The notes beneath the pieces were generated by a model that was not told the origin of the DNA, ran no database searches, and saw only the letters and a list, made by a program, of their open reading frames with translations. Below, in pieces: positions 28,875 to 37,513 of a stretch of DNA of 64,000 bases. Both the position numbers and the translations under genes were made by a program. The stretch is taken from contig NZ_CP054212.1 in NCBI RefSeq assembly GCF_013285385.1, positions 2,232,001 to 2,296,000 on the forward strand, in the 5' to 3' direction. The stretch comes from Paramixta manurensis. Lineage in GTDB: Bacteria; Pseudomonadota; Gammaproteobacteria; Enterobacterales; Enterobacteriaceae. The number at the start of each line of letters is the position of its first letter. Within the stretch, counting starts at the first letter, position 1.

Positions 28875-29521
28875 TATCGAATCCCCTTAGGAGTCAACGC
28901 CAACTGCAGACGATGCAGCAGCCAGTCAAGAATAATGGCCAGCAAACAAATCATTAACGCGCCAGCGATCAACATGCGGATATCACTTCCGCTAATACCA
29001 TCCAGCAGCAACAGCCCCAAGCCTCCGGCACCAATAACCGCCGCGATAGCCATTACGCCGACATTCATGACCACGGCGGTGCGTATGCCGCCAAAAATAA
29101 CCGGTAACGCCATCGGAATTTCCACCCAGCGCAGGCGCTGCCAAAATGTCATGCCAATTCCGCGTCCTGCCTCGCGCAAGCCACCCGGAATGTTTTCCAG
29201 AGCGGTATGGGTATTACGTACAATTGGCAGCAGCGAATAGAGAAATACCGCTGTTACGGCGGGAACCACGCCAATCCCCTGACCAATCATCGAGAAGAGC
29301 GGGATCATTAAGCCAAACAGCGCGATGGAGGGAATGGTGAGCACAATGGTGGCAAGGCCTAACACCGGCGTTGCCAGCCATTTAAAACGCACGATTAAGA
29401 TCCCCAGCGGGACGCCAATAATAATGGCGAACCCCACCGCTAGCGCCACCAACCAGAGATGTTGCCCGGTCAGCGTTAATAAATAAGCCCAGTTATCAAT
29501 AATGTAGTGAATAGTATCCAT
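28874..29521 (-). CDS. osmW: Osmoprotectant ABC transporter permease OsmW
   Basis: Permease of 215 aa with about six helices and the binding-protein-dependent transport (EAA-like) loop GLREAGRGIGMTFWQRLRWV (about residue 118). It sits between the substrate-binding gene and the ATPase gene with 9 and -1 base spacing. Two different permeases in the cluster (OsmW, OsmY) are typical of OsmU/OpuC systems. Confidence 0.9.
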   Translation of the reverse strand: MDTIHYIIDNWAYLLTLTGQHLWLVALAVGFAIIIGVPLGILIVRFKWLATPVLGLATIVLTIPSIALFGLMIPLFSMIGQGIGVVPAVTAVFLYSLLPIVRNTHTALENIPGGLREAGRGIGMTFWQRLRWVEIPMALPVIFGGIRTAVVMNVGVMAIAAVIGAGGLGLLLLDGISGSDIRMLIAGALMICLLAIILDWLLHRLQLALTPKGIR

Positions 29522-29530
29522 AACGCCTCC

Positions 29531-30454
29531 TTACAGCATGCCTTTAGATTTCAGGAAATCGCGGGCAACCCGCTCGGGAGATTGATGATCAATATCAACG
29601 CGTTTGTTTAATTCGGTAATCGCCTCATTGGTCAGCAGCGGGGAGAGCTGGTTAAGCGCAGCGGCCAAGCCTGGGTGAGAATCCAGCACATCTTTACGTA
29701 CTACCGGCGTTACGTTATAGCTGGGGAAGAAGTGTTTATCATCCTCCAGCACCTTGAGATCGAACCCTTTAACCCGTCCATCAGTGGTATAGATCAAGCC
29801 AGCATCGACAAAACCATCACGTACCGCGTTGTACACCAAACCGGGATCCATCTGACGAATTTGCGGACGATCAAGCGGCATGTTGTAGGCCTTCTGTAAT
29901 GGTTTTAGCCCATCAGAACGCCCGGAAAATTCTAAGTCCAGGCCCAGCATCCAATTGTGGTCCGGATCATTCTTACGTACCGATTCCACTTTCGCCACCA
30001 ACTGCGACATGGTGTTGATATGCTCTTTTTCCGCCCGCGCCCGCGTCATGGCGAAAGCGTAGGTGTTATTCATCGGCGCCGGATCAAGCCACACGAGGCC
30101 GACTTTGGCATCCAGTTTTTTCACCGTGTCATACGCCTCTTTAGAGGACATCGGCTTGGTGATATGGTTAAAAATTATCAACGAAGTACCGGTATACTCC
30201 CACGTCAAATCGATCTGCTTATTCAGCATCGCGTTGCGGCCAATGGTGGTGGCGATATTGGTTTTCGGTTCCACCTGAAAACCTTTCTTCTGTAGCCACA
30301 TCACGGTCATCGCCGACAGGATATGTTGCTCGGTAAAACTCTTGGTTGCGAAGACCAGCGGCGCGGCGCTGGCAGCGCTACTGAGGGCCAGCGAAGCCAC
30401 CAGCGCGAGGGCAGTATGACGAACCCGGCGTAATAATGTGTTGGCGTTTGCCAT
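29531..30454 (-). CDS. osmX: Osmoprotectant ABC transporter substrate-binding protein OsmX
   Basis: Periplasmic binding protein of 307 aa. A Sec signal peptide ([15 protein letters not shown] then cleavage near residue 30) is followed by [18 protein letters not shown], the OpuAC-fold start. It contains [11 protein letters not shown] and [20 protein letters not shown], typical of glycine betaine/choline-binding OpuC-like proteins. The ligand is inferred from the operon. Confidence 0.92.
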   Translation of the reverse strand: MANANTLLRRVRHTALALVASLALSSAASAAPLVFATKSFTEQHILSAMTVMWLQKKGFQVEPKTNIATTIGRNAMLNKQIDLTWEYTGTSLIIFNHITKPMSSKEAYDTVKKLDAKVGLVWLDPAPMNNTYAFAMTRARAEKEHINTMSQLVAKVESVRKNDPDHNWMLGLDLEFSGRSDGLKPLQKAYNMPLDRPQIRQMDPGLVYNAVRDGFVDAGLIYTTDGRVKGFDLKVLEDDKHFFPSYNVTPVVRKDVLDSHPGLAAALNQLSPLLTNEAITELNKRVDIDHQSPERVARDFLKSKGML

Positions 30455-30476
30455 AGCAAAGCTCCTTATTATTGTT

Positions 30477-31193
30477 TTAGCTGGCAGTATGCGGGCTTAA
30501 CCAACGCCCCAGCCCGGCCAGCAACATATCGAGAATCAAGGCAAACAGCGCAGTGGCGGCAGCGCCTAAAATTAACGTCGGAAAATCGTTCAAATAGATA
30601 CCGGGGAAGATCAGCTCACCGTAACTACTGGCGCCAATTAAGAAGGCCAGCGGCGCAGTACCGACATTGATCGCGGTAGCGACACGGATACCGGACAACA
30701 TCACCGGCCAGGCATTAGGCAGTTCTACCTGACGTAGACGCTGCATTTTGGTCATGCCAATCCCGTTAGCCGCTTCAATTAAAGCAGGCTGAACGCTGAT
30801 AAGACCGGTGTAGGTGTTACGAACAATCGGCAAAAGAGAAGCCAGGAATAGGGCGATCACCGCAGGCGTATCCCCAATGCCAATAACCACCATGGCGAGC
30901 GCCAATACCGCCAATGGCGGCAGAGTGTTACCGACGTTGAAAATTTGCATCACATATTCCGCCCAGTGGCGGGCGAAGGGACGGCTAAGAATAATGCCGC
31001 TGGGGATGCCGATTAAGAGGGCGAAGAACATCGACCAAAACACCAGGAAGAGATGCTGTTGACCGAGATACACCAAATCGACCTGACGAGCCTTAATGGT
31101 GTTAATGCCCAAACCATAAATCAGCAGACCGAGCACCACAATAATGAACAGCACGGCCAGTGCTGCACGCTTAGCCAGCGTTGAGTTTTGCAT
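30477..31193 (-). CDS. osmY: Osmoprotectant ABC transporter permease OsmY (OsmU system)
   Basis: Permease of 238 aa and first gene of the osmU-type operon (not the periplasmic osmotic-stress protein also called OsmY). It has about six helices, with the EAA-like loop [20 protein letters not shown] near residue 134. The ATG at 31193 ([12 protein letters not shown]) is preceded by GGGAG and fits better than the far upstream start at 31319, which would add a non-membrane leader. The operon matches the Salmonella osmVWXY locus. Confidence 0.88.
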   Translation of the reverse strand: MQNSTLAKRAALAVLFIIVVLGLLIYGLGINTIKARQVDLVYLGQQHLFLVFWSMFFALLIGIPSGIILSRPFARHWAEYVMQIFNVGNTLPPLAVLALAMVVIGIGDTPAVIALFLASLLPIVRNTYTGLISVQPALIEAANGIGMTKMQRLRQVELPNAWPVMLSGIRVATAINVGTAPLAFLIGASSYGELIFPGIYLNDFPTLILGAAATALFALILDMLLAGLGRWLSPHTAS

Positions 31194-31622
31194 GGGTAAG
31201 GTTCTCCCTGATACCACATTGGATTTCACTTCCACCGGGAGTCGGAAGGAAACCCTTGTTATGCCATGAAGGTGGCGCATCGACAGAAATTGCAAAATAA
31301 TCCTGCACACAATTTCCAAAACCGGCTGCGCCCGCGTCGAGCAGTAAAAAATGCTACTTTTTACACACTTAACCGATAAATCTGGTTAGTGCTTTTAAAG
31401 CTATAGCAGCGTAAACGCCTAACTGCCAACTTTTATGGGTAAAATCAGGAAGATACTTTCCGGAAAAAGCGCGGGCAAGCTGCGTAATAACTGGTCTAAG
31501 CGTAAATTCGATAAAAATTGCGAGGTTTTAGTGACAATGTCACGAAAGAACGAAGCAGCGCACGCAGAGGCAATTGGATTACACGACTTTCGGCCAGACT
31601 AACAAAAAAGAAAAGGAACCCT
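31194..31622. other. Divergent promoter region osmY / MFS gene
   Basis: 429 bases with no convincing protein-coding frame. It should carry the osmotically induced osmU promoter (leftward) and the promoter of the MFS gene (rightward). A perfect matS site lies at 31531-31543. No hairpin terminator or riboswitch-like fold was noticed. Confidence 0.6.
31531..31543. other. matS site (MatP-binding)
   Basis: GTGACAATGTCAC exactly fits GTGACRNYGTCAC. It lies in the intergenic region 80 bases upstream of the MFS ATG. Confidence 0.8.
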
Positions 31623-33077
31623 ATGTCTGAAAACGTGCAACAACGAGTTGAGCATCGTCACTGGATTTTAATTGCCTGCATGCTGGCCATGTTTATGGCT
31701 GCCATTGAAGTCACAATTGTCGCAACCGCAATGCCGACGATTATCGCCGAACTCGGCGGTTTCTCGCAGTTTGGCTGGGTGTTCTCCATTTATCTGCTGA
31801 CGCAGGCGGTCTGTGTACCCGTCTATGGTCGTCTGGCGGATTTGTGGGGGAGAAAGCGGGTGTTCTTTATCGGAACCGCGCTGTTTTTGCTGGGCTCGGT
31901 ACTGTGCGGCTTCGCGAATAGTATGGGCTGGCTAATCTTATTTCGCGCGTTTCAAGGGCTTGGCGCCGGCGCGATTATGCCGCTCACGTCCACTATTGTC
32001 GCCGATGTGTATTCACCGAAAGAACGCGCCAGTATTCAGGGATGGCTCTCCAGCGTGTGGGGCGTTTCTGCCATTATCGGGCCGCTGACCGGCGCCTGGA
32101 TTGTGCAGCATTTTAATTGGGCGCTGATTTTTTGGGTCAATGTACCGATTGGTATTATCTCTATGTTAATGCTGGCGCGCTGGCTTCCTCCGCACCACAC
32201 CGAACATCCGCAACGGCTGAATATTGCCGGTAGCGCCTGGTTAATGATTTGTGTCTCCGCACTCTTGGTCGCACTACTCCAGGCCGAAGCGCTTGGCTAC
32301 TGGTCGCTGGCATTTCTCGTGCTGGCCGCCGTCACCGGCTATATTCTGCTGCGGCACGAGCAGCGCGCGGATGCGCCATTATTTCCGCTGGCTATCTGGC
32401 GCAGTAAAGTCATTGTCGCTGGCAATGCCGGTAACCTGATCATTGGTGCCGCGATGATGGGGATCAGCGCTTTCCTTCCTACCTGGATCCAGGGAATTAA
32501 CGGCGGTTCTCCTCTGCAGGCAGGGAGCACGCTGGCGATGATGTCGATTGGCTGGCCGCTTGCCAGCACGCTCAGCGGCCATTTAATGCTACGCACCTCC
32601 TACCGTTTTACCGGTCAGCTAGGGGCATTTATGCTGATTGTTGGTACCGCATTATTACTCACCTTACGGGCCGACAGTTCGGTGCTTAGCGCCGGGTGCT
32701 TTGCGTTTGTTATTGGTACCGGTATGGGGTTAACCAGCACTACCTTTTTGGTTTCGGTACAAAACAGCGCCGATTTTCATATCCGTGGGATCTGTACGGC
32801 GTCAATTATGTTTAGCCGCATGCTGGGCTCTGCATTGGGTACTGCGATCATGGGTGCGGTACTGAATTATAATCTGTTGCAACGGTTGCCAGGCCAGCAA
32901 GACCCGGTGCAACGTATTATGTCGCCGGGACAACGGGCAGAGATTGCTGACCATGCACTCGATCAGATGATCACGCAAATTGCGGCTTCGCTACACTGGG
33001 TGTTTGCCGTGTCGGTGCTAATTGCATTACTGAGTTGGTTTGTCGCGCGTGGCTTGCCTAAAAGAAGGCCGGAGTAG
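31623..33077 (+). CDS. DHA2 family MFS multidrug efflux protein (EmrB/QacA-like)
   Basis: Drug:H+ antiporter of 484 aa with about 14 helices. The N-terminal helix contains MFMAAIEVTIVATAMPTII (the LD..IVN.ALP-type motif of the family), motif A reads GRLADLWGRKRVFF and motif C-like sequence is GVSAIIGPLTGAWIV. The ATG at 31623 follows AAGGAA; the open frame begins at 31518 but lacks a site. It is convergent with ynfD. Substrate unknown. Confidence 0.85.
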   Translation: MSENVQQRVEHRHWILIACMLAMFMAAIEVTIVATAMPTIIAELGGFSQFGWVFSIYLLTQAVCVPVYGRLADLWGRKRVFFIGTALFLLGSVLCGFANSMGWLILFRAFQGLGAGAIMPLTSTIVADVYSPKERASIQGWLSSVWGVSAIIGPLTGAWIVQHFNWALIFWVNVPIGIISMLMLARWLPPHHTEHPQRLNIAGSAWLMICVSALLVALLQAEALGYWSLAFLVLAAVTGYILLRHEQRADAPLFPLAIWRSKVIVAGNAGNLIIGAAMMGISAFLPTWIQGINGGSPLQAGSTLAMMSIGWPLASTLSGHLMLRTSYRFTGQLGAFMLIVGTALLLTLRADSSVLSAGCFAFVIGTGMGLTSTTFLVSVQNSADFHIRGICTASIMFSRMLGSALGTAIMGAVLNYNLLQRLPGQQDPVQRIMSPGQRAEIADHALDQMITQIAASLHWVFAVSVLIALLSWFVARGLPKRRPE

Positions 33078-33096
33078 TGTGCAGGAAGAGAAAACC

Positions 33097-33121
33097 GAGG
33101 TGTCGCAAAGCGGCACCTCGA
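33097..33121. terminator. Hairpin between convergent MFS gene and ynfD
   Basis: CGAGGTGTCGC and GCGGCACCTCG form a stem of about 10 bp with an AAA loop in a 53-base convergent gap. U-runs are weak. Confidence 0.6.
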
Positions 33122-33130
33122 AGGCGCGTG

Positions 33131-33427
33131 TTACTGTGAAGGCGCATCCTGGGTGGTGCCAGCGTCAGCCGGTACGCCGGTATCGCTGTCGCCGCCAGTG
33201 CGTTTGTAGACAATTTTCTGCGTGTCATTCTCACAATGGCCAACGACCTGCCCGCCAGCCTGATCGGCCTGGTCGTTAGGGACAATATCAAGAGAAAAGC
33301 CGGATTCCGGCACGCCGTTGCCAATGATTTTTTTACTGATATCCGCCTTTACCGATTCACAAGAGGCCTGAACCGCAATCGGTACCGTGAACAGCAGGGC
33401 AGTTAACATCCACTTCGTCGCTTTCAT
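33131..33427 (-). CDS. ynfD: DUF1161 periplasmic protein YnfD
   Basis: Small exported protein of 98 aa. The signal peptide MKATKWMLTALLFTVPIAVQA precedes SCESVKADISKKI and two further conserved features: cysteine in VVGHCENDTQKIVY and a variable Gly/Asp/Thr tail. The ATG at 33427 has AAGGA 7 bases upstream. Function unknown. Confidence 0.86.
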   Translation of the reverse strand: MKATKWMLTALLFTVPIAVQASCESVKADISKKIIGNGVPESGFSLDIVPNDQADQAGGQVVGHCENDTQKIVYKRTGGDSDTGVPADAGTTQDAPSQ

Positions 33428-33479
33428 CACATCATCCTTTTGCTAAAAACCTGCGATAACTATAGCAGTTCCCACTCAA

Positions 33480-33827
33480 TCAAGGGGTAACCGGGCGACC
33501 GGTAGAACGGTCCAAACAACGCAAGGTGTTGGGTTCCCAATAGGCATTAACGTTATAGCTTTTTTCACACGCGTCGCGGGTATCGAACGCGTGATCGGCT
33601 TTATCAAACTCTTTTTCGACACGTGTATTCACTTTTTTACGCAGCGAACGCGTATCGTCCCACTGTTCCTTGCTCTGACGCGCCTCTTCATTACTCATCG
33701 CATTATTGCCATTTTCAATCACCAGCCGGTCGGTTCTGGCCGTTGCTGGCGGCACAGCCAATATTCCGCCCAATAACGCCAGCGGCAGCAGGGCGGATAA
33801 CAGGCGTTTTTGCAGAGTTTTCATCAT
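33480..33827 (-). CDS. ynfB: DUF1283 periplasmic protein YnfB
   Basis: Exported protein of 115 aa with signal peptide ([22 protein letters not shown]). The mature part reads ALSNEEAR-type sequence, here [20 protein letters not shown], then [18 protein letters not shown] and two cysteines ([21 protein letters not shown]), as in the YnfB/UPF0482 family. It is preceded by AAGGAA. It is codirectional with ynfD, the conserved ynf cluster order. Function unknown. Confidence 0.86.
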   Translation of the reverse strand: MMKTLQKRLLSALLPLALLGGILAVPPATARTDRLVIENGNNAMSNEEARQSKEQWDDTRSLRKKVNTRVEKEFDKADHAFDTRDACEKSYNVNAYWEPNTLRCLDRSTGRPVTP

Positions 33828-33956
33828 CAATTCCTTAAGTTTAAAGCCGACATTCGAACCACGGATGCCGTGACAACCTTTTTTATTATATCATCGGCGC
33901 TTATTTACTCACCAGCCGACAGCATGGTTTGTTTAACTTTCTGAGAGGCGGCTTGC

Positions 33957-34286
33957 ATGATGGTCAAAACGGCGCTGTTATTTTTTCTCACCGCGATAGC
34001 AGAAATCGTCGGATGTTTTTTACCCTGGCTCTGGCTGAAGAAAGGGGTAACCATTTGGGTGTTAATCCCGGCGGCATTGAGCCTGATGGCATTTGTCTGG
34101 CTATTAACCTTACATCCCGCTGCCAGCGGCCGCGTTTACGCAGCTTATGGAGGCGTCTATGTGATGACAGCGCTGCTGTGGCTACGAGTCGTTGACGGGG
34201 TCAGATTATCCCATTGGGACTGGCTGGGCGCGCTGGTTGCATTTTGCGGGATGCTGATTATTGTCGCAGGCTGGGGCAAAGCCTGA
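33957..34286 (+). CDS. ynfA: UPF0060 membrane protein YnfA
   Basis: Four-helix SMR-like membrane protein of 109 aa. [20 protein letters not shown] at the N-terminus and [20 protein letters not shown] in the third segment are family hallmarks. The related Shigella protein has been linked to drug efflux. It is divergent from ynfB and convergent with ydfG. Confidence 0.92.
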   Translation: MMVKTALLFFLTAIAEIVGCFLPWLWLKKGVTIWVLIPAALSLMAFVWLLTLHPAASGRVYAAYGGVYVMTALLWLRVVDGVRLSHWDWLGALVAFCGMLIIVAGWGKA

Positions 34287-34300
34287 AGGGGGAGAGGTTA

Positions 34301-34326
34301 GCGGGCGCGGCAGAGGCCGCACCCGC
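34301..34326. terminator. Hairpin between ynfA and ydfG
   Basis: GCGGGCGCGGC and GCCGCACCCGC form an 11-bp arm pair with one mismatch and a short loop, in the convergent gap. The T-rich run is absent, so it is a candidate only. Confidence 0.5.
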
Positions 34327-34333
34327 ATCGTTA

Positions 34334-35080
34334 TTACGGTTTATACACGTTCAGCCCGGCCGTTGCCTGGCTGACTGGCATCATTTCTAACGTGTTGATA
34401 TTGACATGCTTTGGCAAGGTCGCCACCCACCACACCGCTTCGGTAACATCGTCGGCGGTTAACGCTTCAGTGCCTTGGTACACTTTACCGGCTCTATCGT
34501 CATCGCCTTTAAAACGCACATTGGAGAACTCCGTTCCGCCAACCAATCCCGGCTCAATATTGGTCACGCGTAGCGCGGTACCGTGTAAATCGGTACGTAG
34601 ATTGAGGCTAAACTGGCGCACAAAGGCTTTGGTCGCGCCATAAACGTTTCCGCCCGCATACGGCCAGTTACCGGCGGTGGAACCAATATTGATAATATGC
34701 CCCACGTTACGCTCCACCATGGCTGGCAGCAACGCGCGGGTCATATACACCAACCCTTTGGTATTGGTGTCGATCATATTCTCCCAATCTTCCACGCTGG
34801 CCTTGTGAGCGGGTTCAATTCCCAACGCCAGCCCGGCATTGTTAACCAACACATCGATATTGCGCCATTCTGGCGGCAAGCTGGCGACCGCTTCCTCAAT
34901 GGCGGCACGGTTGCGTACATCAAGTTGCAGAGGATAGACGTTTTCGCCCAGCGCCTCTTTTAGCGCCTGTAAGCGCTCAGTACGGCGACCGGTGGCGATA
35001 ACGTTGTGGCCCGCAGCAACGAAACGTCGGGTGATACTTTGACCAAAACCGGCGGTCGCGCCAGTAACAAAAATAATCAT
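34334..35080 (-). CDS. ydfG: NADP-dependent 3-hydroxy acid dehydrogenase YdfG
   Basis: Short-chain dehydrogenase of 248 aa oxidising L-allothreonine, serine and 3-hydroxypropionate (malonic semialdehyde reductase in the Rut pathway context). Cofactor motif VTGATAGFGQSITRRF at residues 5-20, LVNNAGLALG (about 84), and the catalytic Tyr-Lys pair in YGATKAFVRQF (about 149). The sequence is close to E. coli YdfG and it sits next to dcp as in E. coli. Confidence 0.95.
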   Translation of the reverse strand: MIIFVTGATAGFGQSITRRFVAAGHNVIATGRRTERLQALKEALGENVYPLQLDVRNRAAIEEAVASLPPEWRNIDVLVNNAGLALGIEPAHKASVEDWENMIDTNTKGLVYMTRALLPAMVERNVGHIINIGSTAGNWPYAGGNVYGATKAFVRQFSLNLRTDLHGTALRVTNIEPGLVGGTEFSNVRFKGDDDRAGKVYQGTEALTADDVTEAVWWVATLPKHVNINTLEMMPVSQATAGLNVYKP

Positions 35081-35246
35081 CTCGCTGTTCCTTAACGGCT
35101 TTTAGAGTGTAATTACCTTAGCACCTGATTGAAAAACGGGTTACCTTTTTTACGTTACGGTTCTTGATGACGTGAAGCCGCATCCTCACGAAAAGAGAGA
35201 TCTCTTCTACGATTATAAAAGGCGTGAAATACGCTTCTATATTAAT

Positions 35247-35259
35247 GTGACATTGTCAC
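35247..35259. other. matS site (MatP-binding)
   Basis: GTGACATTGTCAC exactly fits GTGACRNYGTCAC, in the ydfG-dcp divergent interval 71 bases before the dcp ATG. Confidence 0.82.
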
Positions 35260-35329
35260 TTTTAAGCGGGTTAAACAGCGGAGATTAACCCTGTTATCGC
35301 TTTTTAGCACGGAAAAGGAGTGTAAGGAT

Positions 35330-37480
35330 ATGCGATTATCAATCTGGTTTCTTGCCAGCAGTCTGGCGCTATGTAGCAGTACGTTCGCCAGTCAGGCGGC
35401 GGAAAAAAACGATCGGGAGACGATGATGTCTGGTGAACAACAAAACCCTTTTAGCCAACCGAGCGATTTGCCTTTTCAGGCTCCGCCGTTTGACCGCATT
35501 CATGATGCCGACTATCTACCGGCGATCAAGGCCGGTATGGCTGAGAAAAGAGAGGAGGTGGCGGCGATAGCCGATGATCCGGCACCGCCAACCTTTGAAA
35601 ATACCTACCTGGCGTTGGAAAAAAGCGGGCAAATGCTAAAGCGCGTATTAAATGTATTTAGCGCGATGACCTCGGCAAATACCAACCAGACGCTACAAAA
35701 AATCGACGAAGAAACCTCGCCACGCCTCGCTGCGTTGGACGATGAGATTAAACTCAACGGCAAATTGTTTGCACGCCTTGATAAGGTGTATCAGCAACGA
35801 GTGACGTTGTCACTAGATTCGGAATCCCGGCGCTTAATTGAGGTGACCTGGCAAGCCTTTCAACTGGCTGGCGCCAGCCTGAGTGATAAGGATAAAAGCG
35901 CGTTAAAAACGCTGAATCAGGAAGCGGCAACGCTCAGCACCCAATTTACCAATCGCTTGTTGGCAGCCACCAAACAGGGTGCTCTTAATATTGATGAACG
36001 GTCAAAACTATCTGGCTTAAGCGAAAGTGAAATCGCCGCCGCCAGTGAGGCGGCAAACGCACGTGGATTACATGACCGCTGGCTATTGGTGTTGCAAAAT
36101 ACGACCCAGCAACCCGACCTGCAAAGCCTGCACGACCGCGCCACGCGTGAGGCGCTGTTCAACGCGTCCTGGAACCGGGCCGAAAAAGGCGATAGTAACG
36201 ATACTCGTCAACTGATTACCCGTTTAGCACAAGTACGCGCTCAACAGGCTAAATTGTTAGGCTTTAACAGTTACGCCGAATGGAAGTTACAGGATCAAAT
36301 GGCGAAAACGCCGGACACCGCGTTGGCATTTATGCGCAAGATTGTACCTGCCGCGACCGCCCGCGCGAAACGTGAAGCGGCTGATATTCAAGCGGTTATC
36401 GATCGCCAAAAAGGTGGCTTCACACTGGCAGCTTGGGACTGGAGTTTTTATGCAGAGCAGGTGCGGCGTGAGAAATACGCGCTGGATGCTGCGCAGATTA
36501 AACCCTATTTTGAGCTAAATAATGTATTAGAAAACGGCGTGTTTTACGCAGCTAACCAACTGTATGGCATTACATTCAAACTACGTAAGGATATTCCAGT
36601 CTATCAGCCGGATGTACGGGTTTACGAAGTGTTTGATAAAGACGGCAAATCACTGGCGTTATTCTATACCGACTACTTTAAGCGAGATAATAAAGGCGGC
36701 GGGGCGTGGATGAGTAATTTTGTCGAGCAATCCACACTGCTGCACAGCAAGCCGGTGATTTACAATGTCGCTAACTTTAACAAGCCTGTGGCAGGCCAGC
36801 CAGCGCTGCTCTCGTGGGATGATGTCATTACCCTGTTTCATGAGTTTGGTCATGCTCTCCACGGCATGTTTGCCGCGCAACGCTACCCGAGCATTTCCGG
36901 TACCGAAACGCCGCGTGATTTTGTTGAGTTCCCTTCACAGTTCAACGAGCATTGGGCAAGTGATCCGCAGGTATTTAAACATTTCGCCCGTCACTACCAA
37001 ACCGGCGCCGAAATGCCACAGGCGCTTCACGATAAAATCATCAAGGCGGATAAGTTTAATAAAGGGTATGACATGACCGAGCTGTTAGCCGCAGCGTTAC
37101 TGGATATGCACTGGCATAGCTTACCGGCCACTGCGCCGTTGCAAGATGCCGACCGTTTTGAGCAGCAGGCGTTGGCGGCGGATAATCTCAATCTGCCAGC
37201 AGTCCCACCACGCTACCGCTCAAGCTACTTCCAGCATATTTGGGGCAATGGTTATGCCGCCGGTTATTACGCCTATCTTTGGACACAAATGCTCGCCGAT
37301 GATGGTTTTGCATGGTTTACCGAGCATGGTGGGCTAACCCGAGAAAACGGGCAGCGTTTTCGCGATATGATCTTGTCACGCGGAAACAGTAGCGATCTGA
37401 AACAGCTCTATCACGACTGGCGCGGGCATGATCCCGAAATTGAACCGATGTTGATTAATCGCGGGCTGGAAGAACAATAA
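35330..37480 (+). CDS. dcp: Peptidyl-dipeptidase Dcp, M3 family, with signal peptide
   Basis: Zinc metallopeptidase removing C-terminal dipeptides, 716 aa. The catalytic HEFGHALHG motif is near residue 504, followed by the third-ligand region FVEFPSQFNEHW. Unlike the E. coli enzyme as I recall it (about 680 aa, no cleaved leader), this one starts MRLSIWFLASSLALCSSTFA, a plausible Sec signal peptide ending near residue 20-23, so it may act in the periplasm. A second ATG pair around residue 32 would give a leaderless form. An AAGGAG site precedes the first ATG, supporting the long form. Confidence 0.94.
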   Translation: MRLSIWFLASSLALCSSTFASQAAEKNDRETMMSGEQQNPFSQPSDLPFQAPPFDRIHDADYLPAIKAGMAEKREEVAAIADDPAPPTFENTYLALEKSGQMLKRVLNVFSAMTSANTNQTLQKIDEETSPRLAALDDEIKLNGKLFARLDKVYQQRVTLSLDSESRRLIEVTWQAFQLAGASLSDKDKSALKTLNQEAATLSTQFTNRLLAATKQGALNIDERSKLSGLSESEIAAASEAANARGLHDRWLLVLQNTTQQPDLQSLHDRATREALFNASWNRAEKGDSNDTRQLITRLAQVRAQQAKLLGFNSYAEWKLQDQMAKTPDTALAFMRKIVPAATARAKREAADIQAVIDRQKGGFTLAAWDWSFYAEQVRREKYALDAAQIKPYFELNNVLENGVFYAANQLYGITFKLRKDIPVYQPDVRVYEVFDKDGKSLALFYTDYFKRDNKGGGAWMSNFVEQSTLLHSKPVIYNVANFNKPVAGQPALLSWDDVITLFHEFGHALHGMFAAQRYPSISGTETPRDFVEFPSQFNEHWASDPQVFKHFARHYQTGAEMPQALHDKIIKADKFNKGYDMTELLAAALLDMHWHSLPATAPLQDADRFEQQALAADNLNLPAVPPRYRSSYFQHIWGNGYAAGYYAYLWTQMLADDGFAWFTEHGGLTRENGQRFRDMILSRGNSSDLKQLYHDWRGHDPEIEPMLINRGLEEQ
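35801..35813. other. matS site (MatP-binding), inside dcp
   Basis: GTGACGTTGTCAC exactly fits the consensus and lies 554 bases from the previous matS, an unusually close pair. Confidence 0.8.
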
Positions 37481-37489
37481 GTGGCAATG

Positions 37490-37512
37490 AAAAGGGCAGC
37501 GATGCCCTTTTT
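37490..37512. terminator. Bidirectional terminator between dcp and lhr
   Basis: AAAAGGGCA, 4-base loop, TGCCCTTTTT: a 9-bp stem with T-runs on both strands, located between the convergent stops of dcp and lhr. Confidence 0.88.
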
Positions 37513-37513
37513 G

